DNA of 64,000 bases from Actinomycetes bacterium (GTDB lineage Bacteria > Actinomycetota > Acidimicrobiia > Acidimicrobiales > Palsa-688): positions 1-64,000 of the forward strand of contig JAKBBA010000002.1 in NCBI GenBank assembly GCA_021808665.1, given 5' to 3'. The notes below the pieces were generated by a model. The model saw nothing but the letters and a program-made list of their open reading frames with translations. It made no database searches and was not told the DNA's origin. How positions within the stretch are numbered: the first letter of the stretch is position 1; every line of letters begins with the position of its first letter. This document shows, piece by piece, positions 28,506 through 37,670 of this stretch. The translations under genes were made by a program, and so were the position numbers.

Positions 28506-30209
28506 CTACTCGGCCGGGGCCGGGTACACCTCCTCGATGTACTTGTCCACCTGGGCACTAGGCAGACGGAAGTACTGCGCCCCGTAGTAGACGACGAGGC
28601 TGAACGCTGCCACTATCAGGAGGTCCCAGTAGAAGGGTATGGCGAGGGTTCCTCCGTTGAGGATGTGCTCGAAGCCGTAGTAGCCGTTGAACGGGTGGCC
28701 CGTACCGAACTGGCCGAACCACGAGATGATCCCCATGCCCACCAGGTAGGGAACGACCCAGATAGCAGCCGTCCAGTCGATCTCAGGCTTGTGCGGGTTG
28801 AGCTTTAGGACGAACGACGCCCCGATGAGGATCACACCGATGATGAAGAACACCATCAGAGTCGCGTAAGTCACCCAGCCCGACCAGTAGACGATCCAGT
28901 TGGCGAACACGAACGACAAGGGAGCGAGGACCTCCGCGGCAGGCAGACGGTAGGGCCTAGGCAGGTCGGCTTTGGACTTACGAAGGGCGCCGAGAGCAAG
29001 AGGGGCGCCTGCGTACATGATCACCGAGGCGGAGGTGATAACCCCGACCATGCTGTTCCAGCTGGGGAACGGCAGCAAGAACAGGATCCCGACTCCCGAG
29101 GTAACCAGAATAGCGACCGTGGGCACCTGAAACTTGTTGTTCTTCTCGAAGGCCTCGGGGATGTAGCCGTTCTTCGACAGCCCGAAGCTGATCCTCGACG
29201 CCGAGGTCAGGTAGATGAGAGCGGTACCACCCGGAGACACGGCAGCGTCGACTCGCAAGATCCACGCCAGCCAGCCGATGCCGGCAAGCTTGGCCACGGT
29301 GAAGAAGGGGGAAGCCTGCAACGCGAGGATGGCGGCATCCTTGGATTTGGGGTCGTTGAGGTTCGCCCACGTGCCGGCCTCAGTGAGCAGCTTGGGGTCC
29401 AGGGCACCGATGAAGGCCACCTGCACGAGGATGTAGATGAGCCCGCCCAGGACTATCGAGCCGATTACTGCCCGGGGAACGTCGCGGGAAGGGTTCTTGC
29501 TCTCCCCGGCGATCTGCACGGCCTGCTCGAAGCCCAGCAGCGAGAAGACGATTCCGCCCGCAGGGATAGCGTCCAGGATCGCCTTGAAAGCTCCGCTCTT
29601 CAAGAAGAACCCCCCACCGCCGGTGAAGTTCCCTCCGTGCATCTTGAACAGCAAGAAGATGACGATCGTGAGGATCGGGATGATCACTTTCCACGTGGTG
29701 ATCGAAGTGTTGGCCCGGGCGAGCCAACGGATGCCGATCAAGTTCACCGCCGTGAACAGCACCATCAAGATAATCGCGACGACGATGCCGCTTCCTGAGA
29801 GGATCCCCTTGTTCGCGTTCCAGATGCTGTGCGCCCACGACACCGAGCTGAAGTACTGGATGACGGCGAGGACCTCGATCGGGGCGACGGCCGCTGCTTG
29901 CACGTAGGCGAACCAGCCGAACGTGGCGCCTGCGAAGCTTCCGAAGCTGTAGTGCGGGTATCGGCTCGTCCCGCCGGTCACGGGGAACATTCCGCCGAGC
30001 TCGGCGTGCACGAGCGCCAAGACGATGATGATCACTGAAGCGACCGCCCACGAAATTATGACCGCCGGGCCTGCGAGGGTGGCTGCTGTCAACGCCCCGA
30101 AAAGCCAACCCGAACCGATTATGGACCCTTCGGAGGCCCATATGAGGTCGAAGAAGGAGGCGTCACGCTTCATTCCCTCAAAGTCGAGGGATGGTTCCGT
30201 TGTTGTCAT
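28506..30209 (-). CDS. APC-family amino acid permease
   Basis: The 567-residue membrane protein follows the amino acid-polyamine-organocation pattern: an unwound first helix EGSIIGSGWLFG, a GGTSRYPHYSFGSFAG segment, then FSLLGFEQAVQIAGESKNPSRDVPRAV in helix six to seven. About 12 to 13 membrane segments can be counted. It should import an amino acid or related base. The specificity cannot be told. A hairpin lies in its leader. Aconitase follows on the same strand, so imported carbon may enter the citric acid cycle. Confidence 0.85.
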   Translation of the reverse strand: MTTTEPSLDFEGMKRDASFFDLIWASEGSIIGSGWLFGALTAATLAGPAVIISWAVASVIIIVLALVHAELGGMFPVTGGTSRYPHYSFGSFAGATFGWFAYVQAAAVAPIEVLAVIQYFSSVSWAHSIWNANKGILSGSGIVVAIILMVLFTAVNLIGIRWLARANTSITTWKVIIPILTIVIFLLFKMHGGNFTGGGGFFLKSGAFKAILDAIPAGGIVFSLLGFEQAVQIAGESKNPSRDVPRAVIGSIVLGGLIYILVQVAFIGALDPKLLTEAGTWANLNDPKSKDAAILALQASPFFTVAKLAGIGWLAWILRVDAAVSPGGTALIYLTSASRISFGLSKNGYIPEAFEKNNKFQVPTVAILVTSGVGILFLLPFPSWNSMVGVITSASVIMYAGAPLALGALRKSKADLPRPYRLPAAEVLAPLSFVFANWIVYWSGWVTYATLMVFFIIGVILIGASFVLKLNPHKPEIDWTAAIWVVPYLVGMGIISWFGQFGTGHPFNGYYGFEHILNGGTLAIPFYWDLLIVAAFSLVVYYGAQYFRLPSAQVDKYIEEVYPAPAE

Positions 30210-30267
30210 TTAGTACCCCCAGCTAGTGAGTTTCTTTTGAACCTCGTTGTCCAAGCCCGACCCGAAA

Positions 30268-30300
30268 AGGCCCATCCACGCTGGTAGCGTGAGGGGCTTT
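30268..30300 (-). promoter_or_regulatory. Hairpin in the leader of the permease gene
   Basis: On the minus strand CACGCT and AGCGTG (30277..30291) pair with a three-base loop. The stem extends imperfectly through AAAGCCCC and GGGCCTTTT, ending in a short T-run. It lies about 60 bases before the permease start and could be an attenuator or the end of a short leader transcript. Confidence 0.35.
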
Positions 30301-30523
30301 CGATTGGCGGGTTGGCGAAGAAGGTAGCACAGAGCGCTGACCAAGAGTCGCTTTGGCTGTTAACTCCTCGTGAACCACGGAACCTCATTCCCCGGGGAGG
30401 TTGCCGATTTTTCTCGTAACCGCGCTTTCGACCCGAACCAGCAGTTCACCGGAGAGACGGTTGTCCTGGTCAGGTCTAGCATCTCGGGACAGCAAGGCGT
30501 CATGAGTCGATCGAGAGCGAGAA

Positions 30524-31801
30524 GTGGCCGACACACCTAGACACATGCAAGGTCTGGCCTCCACGACGATCGCTGCCGCACTTGACGTCGTCCCGTTCGC
30601 GATGTTGATCACCGACACGTCAGGTTCGGCCCTGTCGGTCAACCACCGTTGGAGCGTGCTCTCAGGCATGAGCGTCGAATCGTCACTCGGGACGGGATGG
30701 CTCGAAGCGCTCCCGGCCGAAGCCCGCCACCATCTACTTGCGAACCTTCGCGAGGTCGCAGCGCACTCTGAGAACCTTACCGAGGACTACCAGATCGGCG
30801 CCTCCTCGCAGCGGCGCTGGGTTCGCTGGTGGATAAGTCATCACGAGGTAGCCGGGGTATCGATGCTCGCCGTCGCAGCGGCAGACGTCGAAGCCGACTA
30901 CGCGCGCCAAGCCGATCTCTACCACCTAGCTACGCACGATTCGCTGACCGGTCTGTTCAATCGCCGGCACTTCATGGAGGCGATTGACCAGGCGCTGTTA
31001 CGCAACCAGCGGTCGTCGCGTCATGTCGGGATCGTGTATGTGGACCTGGACGGCTTCAAGGGGGTGAACGACCGGGCCGGCCATGCCATGGGCGACCGGG
31101 TCCTCTCTGCGGTCGGAGCCCGGCTCCGTCACGCCGTCCGCTCCGCGGACCTCGTCGCGCGTATAGGCGGGGACGAGTTCGCCGTGCTCTGCGAAGGCCT
31201 AGGCGAGGAAGAGCAGGCTGAGGTGGTTGCGAACAGGATCGCTACCGCCCTCGCCGAGTCTGTCGAGCTCGAAGGCGAGCGCTGGTCGGTAACGGCTTCC
31301 GTCGGCGCGGCCGTCGACGTCGACGGTCGCCTCTCGGCGAGCGAGCTCATAGACCGGGCAGACCGGGCAATGTACTCGATCAAACACACCCGCCGGCGAC
31401 CACGCCCGGAAGATCCTGCCGACACTGATCAGCCGTCCAAGCCGCGAGATCCGGCGCTGCCTCCGCCAAGTCCGACACCTTCGGCGTACCCGACGCAGCC
31501 TGCGACTCCATCACAGGGACCAAGGGACGTATCCGACGTTGCGGCCCCGCAGCCAGCCGACGCACCGCCGCCCATCGACCGGAGAGTCACGGGCCGCCGC
31601 GCCACCGACATCGCACCTACGACGCCGCCTTATTCGCAATCGGAGGTAGAGGTAGATGCCATCGAGGATCCCGAGGTCCGCTACGTGATCGCCTCGCTCA
31701 AAGAGAGCATCGAATCCCTGCGCTCCGCGTTGGAGCAGCTGTTGTCGTCAGGGCGTAGAGCCTCCGACTGGAATCCCTCACCGGCCGCACCAACTGGATG
31801 A
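30524..31801 (+). CDS. PAS-GGDEF diguanylate cyclase
   Basis: The 425-residue protein has a PAS-like sensor (about 15 to 120, DVVPFAMLITDTSGSALSVN) joined by a short helix to a GGDEF domain (about 135 to 290). The active-site GGDEF is intact at 215 to 219, and an inhibitory site RxxD (R206 to D209) lies five residues before it. It should make cyclic di-GMP and be product-inhibited. The C-terminal third is Pro-rich and disordered, ending in a short helix. No membrane segment is seen, so it is cytoplasmic. The GTG start is provisional; an ATG 21 bases downstream also fits. Confidence 0.85.
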   Translation: MADTPRHMQGLASTTIAAALDVVPFAMLITDTSGSALSVNHRWSVLSGMSVESSLGTGWLEALPAEARHHLLANLREVAAHSENLTEDYQIGASSQRRWVRWWISHHEVAGVSMLAVAAADVEADYARQADLYHLATHDSLTGLFNRRHFMEAIDQALLRNQRSSRHVGIVYVDLDGFKGVNDRAGHAMGDRVLSAVGARLRHAVRSADLVARIGGDEFAVLCEGLGEEEQAEVVANRIATALAESVELEGERWSVTASVGAAVDVDGRLSASELIDRADRAMYSIKHTRRRPRPEDPADTDQPSKPRDPALPPPSPTPSAYPTQPATPSQGPRDVSDVAAPQPADAPPPIDRRVTGRRATDIAPTTPPYSQSEVEVDAIEDPEVRYVIASLKESIESLRSALEQLLSSGRRASDWNPSPAAPTG

Positions 31802-31913
31802 CATTAGCTCGTTTTCAGTGCTTTCCGTGATATAGTAACTTTTTTAATGCTTACTAGGGTCCCTGTATGTCCTGGGCTCGGACCCTCCCGCTGCGACCGA
31901 ACGGGAGGTATCC

Positions 31914-32750
31914 ATGCACCATCTGCAACCCCAGGCGGCGTCGGATCTAGACGTCCTGCTCGGCGACCTTCTCCGCAGACACCTAGCGCAGGTGCGCAGC
32001 GCTGGACGTCCGTTACTCGTAGCCTTACACCGCCATCCGCCCGGCGGGTACCTCCCCGAAGCCCTGGGATTTGACGTCGAGATGCTCGGATACGTGGCCG
32101 CCTCGGACGTTGACGCTATCGCCTTGATCGCAACTGGTCGCGTGAGGCCCCTCGACTCAGACATTGAACTGACGGCAGAACTTGCGGCGGCTACCCGGCG
32201 AGAGATCGACCTTGTCTGCGCTGTCTGTCGCAACGGAACGGTCACCTGGAACGCCATCGCCGGAACAGATAACCTCCGGGTCCCTACTCCCGATGGCGGC
32301 CAGATGCTCGACTGCCTACGCCGCGCGGTTGGAGTTCCGACGCCGCCGCCTTCGCGGTCGCCAGAGGTACTCGAAGGTCCACTGTGGGCTGTTCGCCTAG
32401 CGGCGGCCGCCCGCGCTGGCACGGTGAAGCTCTCGTGGTCAAAGGTCGAGGCGTGCCGACCCTCACCTCCCCCACAGGCGCCCTCGCGCACTGGATCTGC
32501 CTACAGCGGCACCATGTACCAAGATTGGGAGCGCTTGCGCGTCGCCGCGGTCGCAGGGTTGACCTCTACGTGGTTTCCGGGTCGGCCGATCTGCGGATGG
32601 ATGGACGCCGGAATGTTCTCCCGATGGGTGGTAGCTTCTATCCCAAGCCCGGCCGAACTGACAGCCGCTTTGAGAGACCTCTTGGAGCCACCAGCGGCAC
32701 GGCGCCTCTACCACGAGTTGACCCGGATCGCCATAAGGCGACTGCGATGA
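31914..32750 (+). CDS. Hypothetical protein next to the diguanylate cyclase
   Basis: The 278-residue protein is not recognised. The first 130 residues look like an alpha/beta domain (PLLVALHRHPPGGYLPEALG, then VAASDVDAIALIATGRVRPL, then IDLVCAVCRNGTVTWNA). After a Pro-rich linker comes a second helical part (180 to 278) with conserved-looking Trp residues (MYQDWERLRVAAVAGLTSTWFPGRPICGWMDAGMFSRWVV). GGGAGG stands seven bases before the ATG. A Pfam-style search is needed for function; a shared role with the cyclase is only positional. Confidence 0.6.
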   Translation: MHHLQPQAASDLDVLLGDLLRRHLAQVRSAGRPLLVALHRHPPGGYLPEALGFDVEMLGYVAASDVDAIALIATGRVRPLDSDIELTAELAAATRREIDLVCAVCRNGTVTWNAIAGTDNLRVPTPDGGQMLDCLRRAVGVPTPPPSRSPEVLEGPLWAVRLAAAARAGTVKLSWSKVEACRPSPPPQAPSRTGSAYSGTMYQDWERLRVAAVAGLTSTWFPGRPICGWMDAGMFSRWVVASIPSPAELTAALRDLLEPPAARRLYHELTRIAIRRLR

Positions 32751-33027
32751 CCGCCGATGGCGGTGAGAAACCCCGAGACTGAAAGCACCCGCCCTCTACA
32801 CGACGCGCGCCGCCCAGCGCTCAGGTCCCGCTAGGCTCCCGGCGAGAACGCTTCCCCCTTGGCTGACGACCTTCGGACCCTCCTATGCCACTACCGCATC
32901 CGGGTCCGGCCGGTGGCGAGCGCTGCTATGGGATGCGGCCGGTGCTTGGCAACCCGAGCTTGGCTGCCGCAAAATGACTTTGGCTGCCAGACCCTTTGAT
33001 CGGCCTAATATCCGAGGACTTTCAAGG
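32751..33027. other. Intergenic stretch before the tRNA-Val terminator
   Basis: No gene, repeat or start signal was seen. It carries the 3' flank of the hypothetical gene and ends near the terminator of the tRNA on the minus strand. Confidence 0.5.
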
Positions 33028-33047
33028 ATAAAAGTCCTGGTCAGGAC
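33028..33047 (-). terminator. Rho-independent terminator of tRNA-Val(GAC)
   Basis: Read on the minus strand, GTCCTG-AC-CAGGAC (33034..33047) is a six-bp stem directly followed by TTTTAT. It begins four bases after the tRNA 3' end, so it should stop the tRNA transcript. Confidence 0.7.
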
Positions 33048-33050
33048 CAG

Positions 33051-33124
33051 TGGGCGCAGAGGGAATCGAACCCCCGACCTCATGCGCGTCATGCATGCGC
33101 TCTAACCGACTGAGCTATGCGCCC
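33051..33124 (-). tRNA. tRNA-Val (anticodon GAC)
   Basis: The minus strand gives acceptor GGGCGCA/TGCGCCC, D arm GCTCAGTCGGTTAGAGC, anticodon stem CATGC/GCATG with loop ATGACGC, T arm GGGGG-TTCGATT-CCCTC, discriminator A. CCA is not encoded. A terminator hairpin follows immediately. Confidence 0.93.
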
Positions 33125-33158
33125 GCTCTGCCGGAACCAAAGCTTAGCAGGATCTGGA

Positions 33159-34586
33159 TCAGCTCGAAGCGTCGGCAGAGCCGCCAGAGTCGGTCTCTTG
33201 CGAGCCAGGCGAGCCCGGGCTGTGCCACTTGAACTCGTTGAACAGGAGGTTCAAGAGGAACACCACGATCAGGGTCGACGTGATTGAGCTGCCAAAGATC
33301 ACCTGTAGGTTCGAAGGTAGATGTTCGTAGATGTTAGGACTGACGACGGGCATCATCCCAACCCCGATGGACACTGCGACGATCAGCAGGTTGTGGGATG
33401 TCCCGAAGTCGATCTTGCCGAGAGTGCGGATTCCGACGGCAGTGACCATTGCGAACATGGCGAGAGCAGCCCCGCCGATCACCGGACCCGGGATGTTCGC
33501 GACGATTTGACCGATCTTCGGTATGACGCCCAAAACCACGAGGATCATCCCAGCCGAGCCGACCACGTACCTGCTGCGCACCTTTGTAAGCCCTACCAGG
33601 CCGACGTTCTGGGCAAAGGCGGTGTCCGCGAAGGAGTTGAAGAAGCCGGCCAGAACCGCCGACAAACCGTCTGTCGCAAGCCCTCGCGCGATGTCGGAGG
33701 GCGATATCGGCTTGTCCACCATTTCAGCTACAGCGAGCATATCCGCCGTCGACTCGGTAAAAGTGACCAGGATCACGATGATCATCGAGATGATCGCCGA
33801 CGCCTCGAAAGTCGGAGCTCCGAACCTGAGGGGCTGGCTCAACCCGAAATCTCCGGCTTTGGAGACCGTGGAGAAGTTGAGCATGTGCATCGGCCAGGCG
33901 ACCAATGTTCCAAAGACGAGGCTGCCGAGGACGGCTAGCTGCGAGACGAAGCCCGACGTAAACCGTGTTACCACTACGATGAAGGCGAGAACGAGCCCAG
34001 CTAGGACAAGGTCGTGCTGCGCTGCGTAAGACTTGGCAGTTGAGTCGTTCCCGGCAATGAGCCCTGTCGCAGCGCTGATCAACGACAGCCCGATGATCGA
34101 AATGACAGAACCGGTCACGAGCGGGGGGAAGAACCGGAGCACAGCAGAGAACGGTCTAGCTACCAGAACTCCGAAGATCCCAGCGACGATGAGGGCACCG
34201 TACATAGCTGTTATCCCGTAGTGACTGCCGATAAGGATCATCGGCGTGACAGCCACGAATGTTGCCCCGGCCACTACGGGCAGCCTCACCCCGAAGAAGG
34301 GACCTATACCGAAAGCTTGGATGAGCGTCGCTATCCCAGCCGTGAAGAGGTCGGCGTTCACCAGCAGGCCAATAGTCGTCGTGTCCAGCTTTAGGGCTCC
34401 GCCGACGATGAGCGGCACAGCTACGCACCCTGCGTACATGACAAGAACGTGCTGGAGGCCGAGGCTCGCTAGGCGTCCAGGCGGAAGAACCTTGTCGACC
34501 GGATGGTCCGACCGCGGTGCCCAGCCGAGCCACCTGGATACCACTTGCAGCGAGCCTCCGCTGGTCCGAGTTTCGAAACTGGTCAC
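33159..34586 (-). CDS. NCS2 xanthine/uracil-type permease
   Basis: The 475-residue membrane protein belongs to the nucleobase-ascorbate transporters. The signature QNVGLVGLTKVRSRYV and the upstream TESTADMLAVAEMVDKP segment are typical of bacterial xanthine/uracil symporters. Roughly 12 to 14 membrane segments are visible. The C-terminus is a soluble Ser- and Gly-rich tail. It likely imports xanthine, urate or uracil with protons; the exact base is uncertain, though the sequence resembles xanthine carriers more than UraA. Its leader showed no recognisable purine riboswitch. Confidence 0.85.
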   Translation of the reverse strand: MTSFETRTSGGSLQVVSRWLGWAPRSDHPVDKVLPPGRLASLGLQHVLVMYAGCVAVPLIVGGALKLDTTTIGLLVNADLFTAGIATLIQAFGIGPFFGVRLPVVAGATFVAVTPMILIGSHYGITAMYGALIVAGIFGVLVARPFSAVLRFFPPLVTGSVISIIGLSLISAATGLIAGNDSTAKSYAAQHDLVLAGLVLAFIVVVTRFTSGFVSQLAVLGSLVFGTLVAWPMHMLNFSTVSKAGDFGLSQPLRFGAPTFEASAIISMIIVILVTFTESTADMLAVAEMVDKPISPSDIARGLATDGLSAVLAGFFNSFADTAFAQNVGLVGLTKVRSRYVVGSAGMILVVLGVIPKIGQIVANIPGPVIGGAALAMFAMVTAVGIRTLGKIDFGTSHNLLIVAVSIGVGMMPVVSPNIYEHLPSNLQVIFGSSITSTLIVVFLLNLLFNEFKWHSPGSPGSQETDSGGSADASS

Positions 34587-35037
34587 GGTCCTCCCTTTAA
34601 CGTCCCCTGGGGGGTCGCTAGCTCACGCCCCAAACCCCTACTGGACCCGTGATCGTACCAAGGACTCGCCGACCGACACAACGACGGTACCAACGCCGCC
34701 ATCTGCCGTCTGAGTCGAATAGTGGTTACGGTTGTCCCGGCGATATCCAACGTCGAGCGCGTCCAACCGTTCCAAGTGAGACTTTTGGCCTCCTCGACCA
34801 GCTTACGCCATGATTCGAAGGCCCAAGCCGAGCAGGTTCGCTCAGCGGCCGTGCAGCGGATCGGACCTCCGCTCGGATGGTCTTCCCACTCCGAGGCGAG
34901 CCCCACGAAGGTCCGCAAATCAGCCCGCGCTCGTCGCGGCGGTCAACAGCAAACCCGGAGGTCCGATCGAAGATGGCATCATAACTAGCGAGGGGGTTGG
35001 CACGCCGGATCATTACTGGCCGTAACCCAATTGTCAA
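34587..35037. other. 450-bp leader region of the permease gene
   Basis: It contains the promoter region of the NCS2 permease (minus strand). AAAGGGAGG lies a few bases before its start. A 111-codon minus frame runs through part of this region into the permease start but has no ribosome-binding site or family match. No riboswitch consensus was recognised. Confidence 0.4.
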
Positions 35038-35544
35038 TCAGTCCCTCTCCTCAAGGTCAGCCGCTATGTCGGAGAGCTTACGGATGAGTCGGTAGCTGTC
35101 GGGAGCTGTCCGGACGAATCCGAAGTGCTCGTAGTAGCTCGCCGCCCGATCGTCAATGGCGTCCACGACCACGAGTCTGGCTGCGACCAATCTCGTCGCG
35201 TCGACTACCCGCTCGAGGGCGTCCACTAGAAGTCCGGCGCCAAGCTTCCGTTCGCCTCCGTGCAACTTGGCATCGAGCGCGAGTTTGCCGATTAGGACTG
35301 CCGGGATCTGCTTCGGGCTCCCTCTCGCGACGCGGTACGGCAATCCTTCCCGCACAACCTGATGGCCCGCTAGCGAGTAGTAGCCAACAACGACTTCATC
35401 TCGTTCTGTCCAAACAAAGGTGCGAGCAGTGTTCATTACCGAGGCGTGGCGGGCGTGGTCTCGAAGCCAACGGTCGAGGTCGTCGATTTCGCACGAGAAG
35501 CGCTGCAAGTTGTGTTGGTCGGCGAGAGGCTCAGACTGGTACAC
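35038..35544 (-). CDS. GNAT acetyltransferase toxin
   Basis: The 168-residue protein is a GNAT N-acetyltransferase of the TacT/AtaT toxin type: FSCEIDDLDRWLRDHA at the front, LIGKLALDAKLHGGERKLGAGLLVDAL as the acetyl-CoA site (with G-rich loop), and ASYYEHFGFVR near the end. Such enzymes acetylate charged tRNAs and block translation. The gene follows a DUF1778 antitoxin gene after 23 bases, the standard order for this toxin class. Length and motifs fit; the specific tRNA target cannot be read. Confidence 0.85.
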   Translation of the reverse strand: MYQSEPLADQHNLQRFSCEIDDLDRWLRDHARHASVMNTARTFVWTERDEVVVGYYSLAGHQVVREGLPYRVARGSPKQIPAVLIGKLALDAKLHGGERKLGAGLLVDALERVVDATRLVAARLVVVDAIDDRAASYYEHFGFVRTAPDSYRLIRKLSDIAADLEERD

Positions 35545-35567
35545 CTATGTCGACCCGCCTCTCGATT

Positions 35568-35846
35568 TTAGGCTACTTGTTGATCGCGCGCCGCCCGATG
35601 CCGGCGGGCGGCCTCGTTGAGGGCCACGTTACTCTGAGCAGGAGCGTCCAATGCCGCAAGCAACTCGTCGAAGAACTCGCCAGACACGGTTGTCGTTGAC
35701 CACGTCGCAAAAACCTCGTCAGCTTTCTCAACCGCTGCCGTCACAATGAAAGAGGTCATCGACTGGTTCACCAAGCGTGCCGCAGCACGAATACGCTCTT
35801 CCTGGTCTGGTTCGGCTCGTAGTTCGATCCGTGCTGTCTTTGCCAT
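35568..35846 (-). CDS. DUF1778 ribbon-helix-helix antitoxin
   Basis: The 92-residue protein has the DUF1778 pattern: MAKTARIELRAEPDQEERIRAAARLVNQSMTSFIVTAAVEKADEVF, then a linker and a toxin-binding tail (GEFFDELLAALDAP). The ATG at 35846 is chosen because GAGAGG lies nine bases before it. A TTG nine bases further out would leave no spacer. It precedes the GNAT toxin gene and should neutralise it and repress the pair through the CGTACRA repeats upstream. Confidence 0.85.
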   Translation of the reverse strand: MAKTARIELRAEPDQEERIRAAARLVNQSMTSFIVTAAVEKADEVFATWSTTTVSGEFFDELLAALDAPAQSNVALNEAARRHRAARDQQVA

Positions 35847-35864
35847 CTTGGTCAACCTCTCAGC

Positions 35865-35966
35865 TTGTACGGCTATTGTACGTCAGATCTAAACGGAGTC
35901 AAGCCTTCTTCGCCCCTGACCATTCCTTGGCAGGCCAAGAGCAGATTCGTACGGCGTTTGTACGGT
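35865..35966. promoter_or_regulatory. Repeated CGTACRA boxes upstream of the DUF1778-GNAT pair
   Basis: On the minus strand four CGTACRA-type boxes occur as two pairs (35865..35882 and 35949..35966). In each pair the copies are about 11 bases apart, one helix turn, so they face the same side of DNA. Ribbon-helix-helix antitoxins bind such tandem sites. A TATAAT on the plus strand at 35967..35972 has no gene downstream. Confidence 0.55.
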
Positions 35967-35982
35967 ATAATAGTCTACTTCT

Positions 35983-36367
35983 TGAGAACTGTTGCATCAG
36001 CGGTACAATGTTGGTGGTCTCGCCAAAGGGCGCATGACACAGAGTTGACACAATCGGACAGGCGCCACAGCCGTCTCTCACGGTCATCGGCGGTCGACAC
36101 TGGGCTCCGAAACAACCGCTCTCCGTGGTCGCAGGTCCTCGTAGCGCGCCGCTCTTCGGTCCCACGCCGATCTGGACGGGCACGTCACGCTTCAGGGCCA
36201 CTGACACGGCAGTTCACTTGAAGGGCGTCGGGCAGCGAGAGCCCTCCCGAGAGCTTCAGGAGAGGCTGCGGTTTCAAAATTCCGCAGGGTTTTAGCGGGA
36301 TTGGCGACCGCTCGGAGAAGCGACTTCCGACCCAAAACGGTGCAAAGACCTGCTAGAGGACTCCTAG
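35983..36367. other. Intergenic stretch between toxin-antitoxin operator and tRNA-Cys
   Basis: No coding frame with a start signal or domain was found. It includes the string ACTGTTGCAT near 35990, which slightly resembles an IS6-family end, but no matching second copy was seen. It also holds the 3' trailer of tRNA-Cys. Confidence 0.35.
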
Positions 36368-36439
36368 AGGCGGCGAGCGGAATCGAACCGCTGTACAGGG
36401 CTTTGCAGGCCCTTGCCTAAACCACTCGGCCACGCCGCC
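36368..36439 (-). tRNA. tRNA-Cys (anticodon GCA)
   Basis: The minus strand gives acceptor GGCGGCG/CGCCGCC, an anticodon stem AGGGC/GCCCT with loop CTGCAAA, and T arm GCGG-TTCGATT-CCGC. The discriminator is T (U), as required for cysteine tRNA. It is 72 nt long without CCA. Confidence 0.92.
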
Positions 36440-36533
36440 GCTTCTCGACGATCGTAGTCTATCTGTCACCACCCAGCCGACGCTGCGGCGGCTAGCCTCC
36501 TAAGCCCCTACCGAAAGAGCCAACCCAGAGCAG

Positions 36534-37634
36534 ATGAAAGTCGAATATCTGGATTTCAGGCAGCGACTGATCCTAGGTGGGGCCGTAGCGTTGAGCGCTG
36601 CAGCCGGGATCGCCACAGCGGCCGGGGCTGGCCCCGTAGCCCGCTTTGTTCTCGCAGGCCTGTCCCTCGCCGGGACGGCCGCCGTGGTCGGCGAAGCGAT
36701 CGAGGCGGTCGGTGAACGGGTAGGACCGTCGCTCACCGGCCTGCTGCAGTCGACCCTCGGCAACCTGCCGGAGCTTTTCGTGGGGATCTTCGCCCTCCAC
36801 CAAGGCCTCACCTCCGTGGTGCAAGCGGCGCTCATTGGTTCTGTCCTGGGCAACAGCCTCTTGGTCCTCGGGTTGGCTTTCCTGGTCGGCGGGCTCCGTC
36901 ACGGCACTCAACGCTTCGAGCCGGAGCTGCCGCGCCTTATATCATCACTTCTTCTGCTGGTAGTCGCTGCGATGTTGGTGCCGACCCTTGCAGCTCACCT
37001 TGGTTCGCCAGCAGCAAACCACTCGACAGCCCTCTCTGACGGGCTTGCAGCAATCCTGCTGTTCGTGTATCTGGCGAGCGTCCCTTACTTTCTGCGCCAT
37101 TCCCCGCGGCTCGCGGCGCCTCCAACGCGGCCGACGGAACCTCCGGCGCCGGCGGAGACTCCTAAAGCTGGAGTGTGGCCTCTCAAGTTGTCCTTGGCAA
37201 TCCTGGCGGCTGGGAGCGCAGCCGCTGCCGGCGCAGCCGAATGGTTCGTGGGTCCTCTGCAGGCTGCCACGACCAGCCTCGGCCTGTCGCAGACTTTCAC
37301 TGGCCTTGTCGTGGTGGCGGTAGCTTCGAACGCTGTCGAAAACGCCGTCGGTGTCCGCTTCGCCCTTAGGGCGAAACCCGAATATGTGATCGCCACGATC
37401 CTCAACAGTCCGCTGCAGGTAGCCCTCCTGCTCACCCCGGTCCTGGTGTTGCTGAGTGGGGTAGTCGGCCCAAATCACCTAACCTTGGTGTTCCCACCAT
37501 TGCTCGTGGTAGCACTCGCCGTGACAGCGCTGGTCGTCACGGTCATCATCTACGACGGGGAGTACACGTGGATCGAGGGGGTGGCCCTGATCGCTCTTTA
37601 CGCTATCGTCGTGGCCGCATTCTGGTGGGGATGA
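36534..37634 (+). CDS. Cation/proton antiporter (CaCA family)
   Basis: The 366-residue membrane protein has the two inverted alpha repeats of Ca2+/H+ or Na+/Ca2+ exchangers: STLGNLPELFVGIFALHQGL with GSVLGNSLLVLG in the first half, and VVAVASNAVENAVGVRFALR in the second. The acidic residues in NLPEL and AVENA are the expected ion ligands. A soluble Pro-rich loop (about 195 to 215) joins the halves. It should export calcium in exchange for protons. The 36-base gap to glgX and shared direction suggest co-transcription, though the functions are not linked. Confidence 0.85.
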   Translation: MKVEYLDFRQRLILGGAVALSAAAGIATAAGAGPVARFVLAGLSLAGTAAVVGEAIEAVGERVGPSLTGLLQSTLGNLPELFVGIFALHQGLTSVVQAALIGSVLGNSLLVLGLAFLVGGLRHGTQRFEPELPRLISSLLLLVVAAMLVPTLAAHLGSPAANHSTALSDGLAAILLFVYLASVPYFLRHSPRLAAPPTRPTEPPAPAETPKAGVWPLKLSLAILAAGSAAAAGAAEWFVGPLQAATTSLGLSQTFTGLVVVAVASNAVENAVGVRFALRAKPEYVIATILNSPLQVALLLTPVLVLLSGVVGPNHLTLVFPPLLVVALAVTALVVTVIIYDGEYTWIEGVALIALYAIVVAAFWWG

Positions 37635-37670
37635 CCCGACCGGACGTTGCGGTCGTAGCGAAGGGATACC

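Noticed and set aside
32384..32782. Possible frameshift in the 31914 gene
   Set aside because: The alternative frame is Arg-rich shadow sequence, and the main frame keeps plausible composition to its stop.
33050..33232. Plus-strand frame starting with GAEGIEPPTSC
   Set aside because: This is the translation of the complementary strand of tRNA-Val(GAC), with no recombinase sequence before it.
34583..34918. 111-codon minus-strand frame in the permease leader
   Set aside because: No ribosome-binding site, no domain, and it overlaps the permease start.
34587..35037. Purine riboswitch in front of the NCS2 permease
   Set aside because: No purine aptamer core or other known consensus could be recognised on the minus strand.
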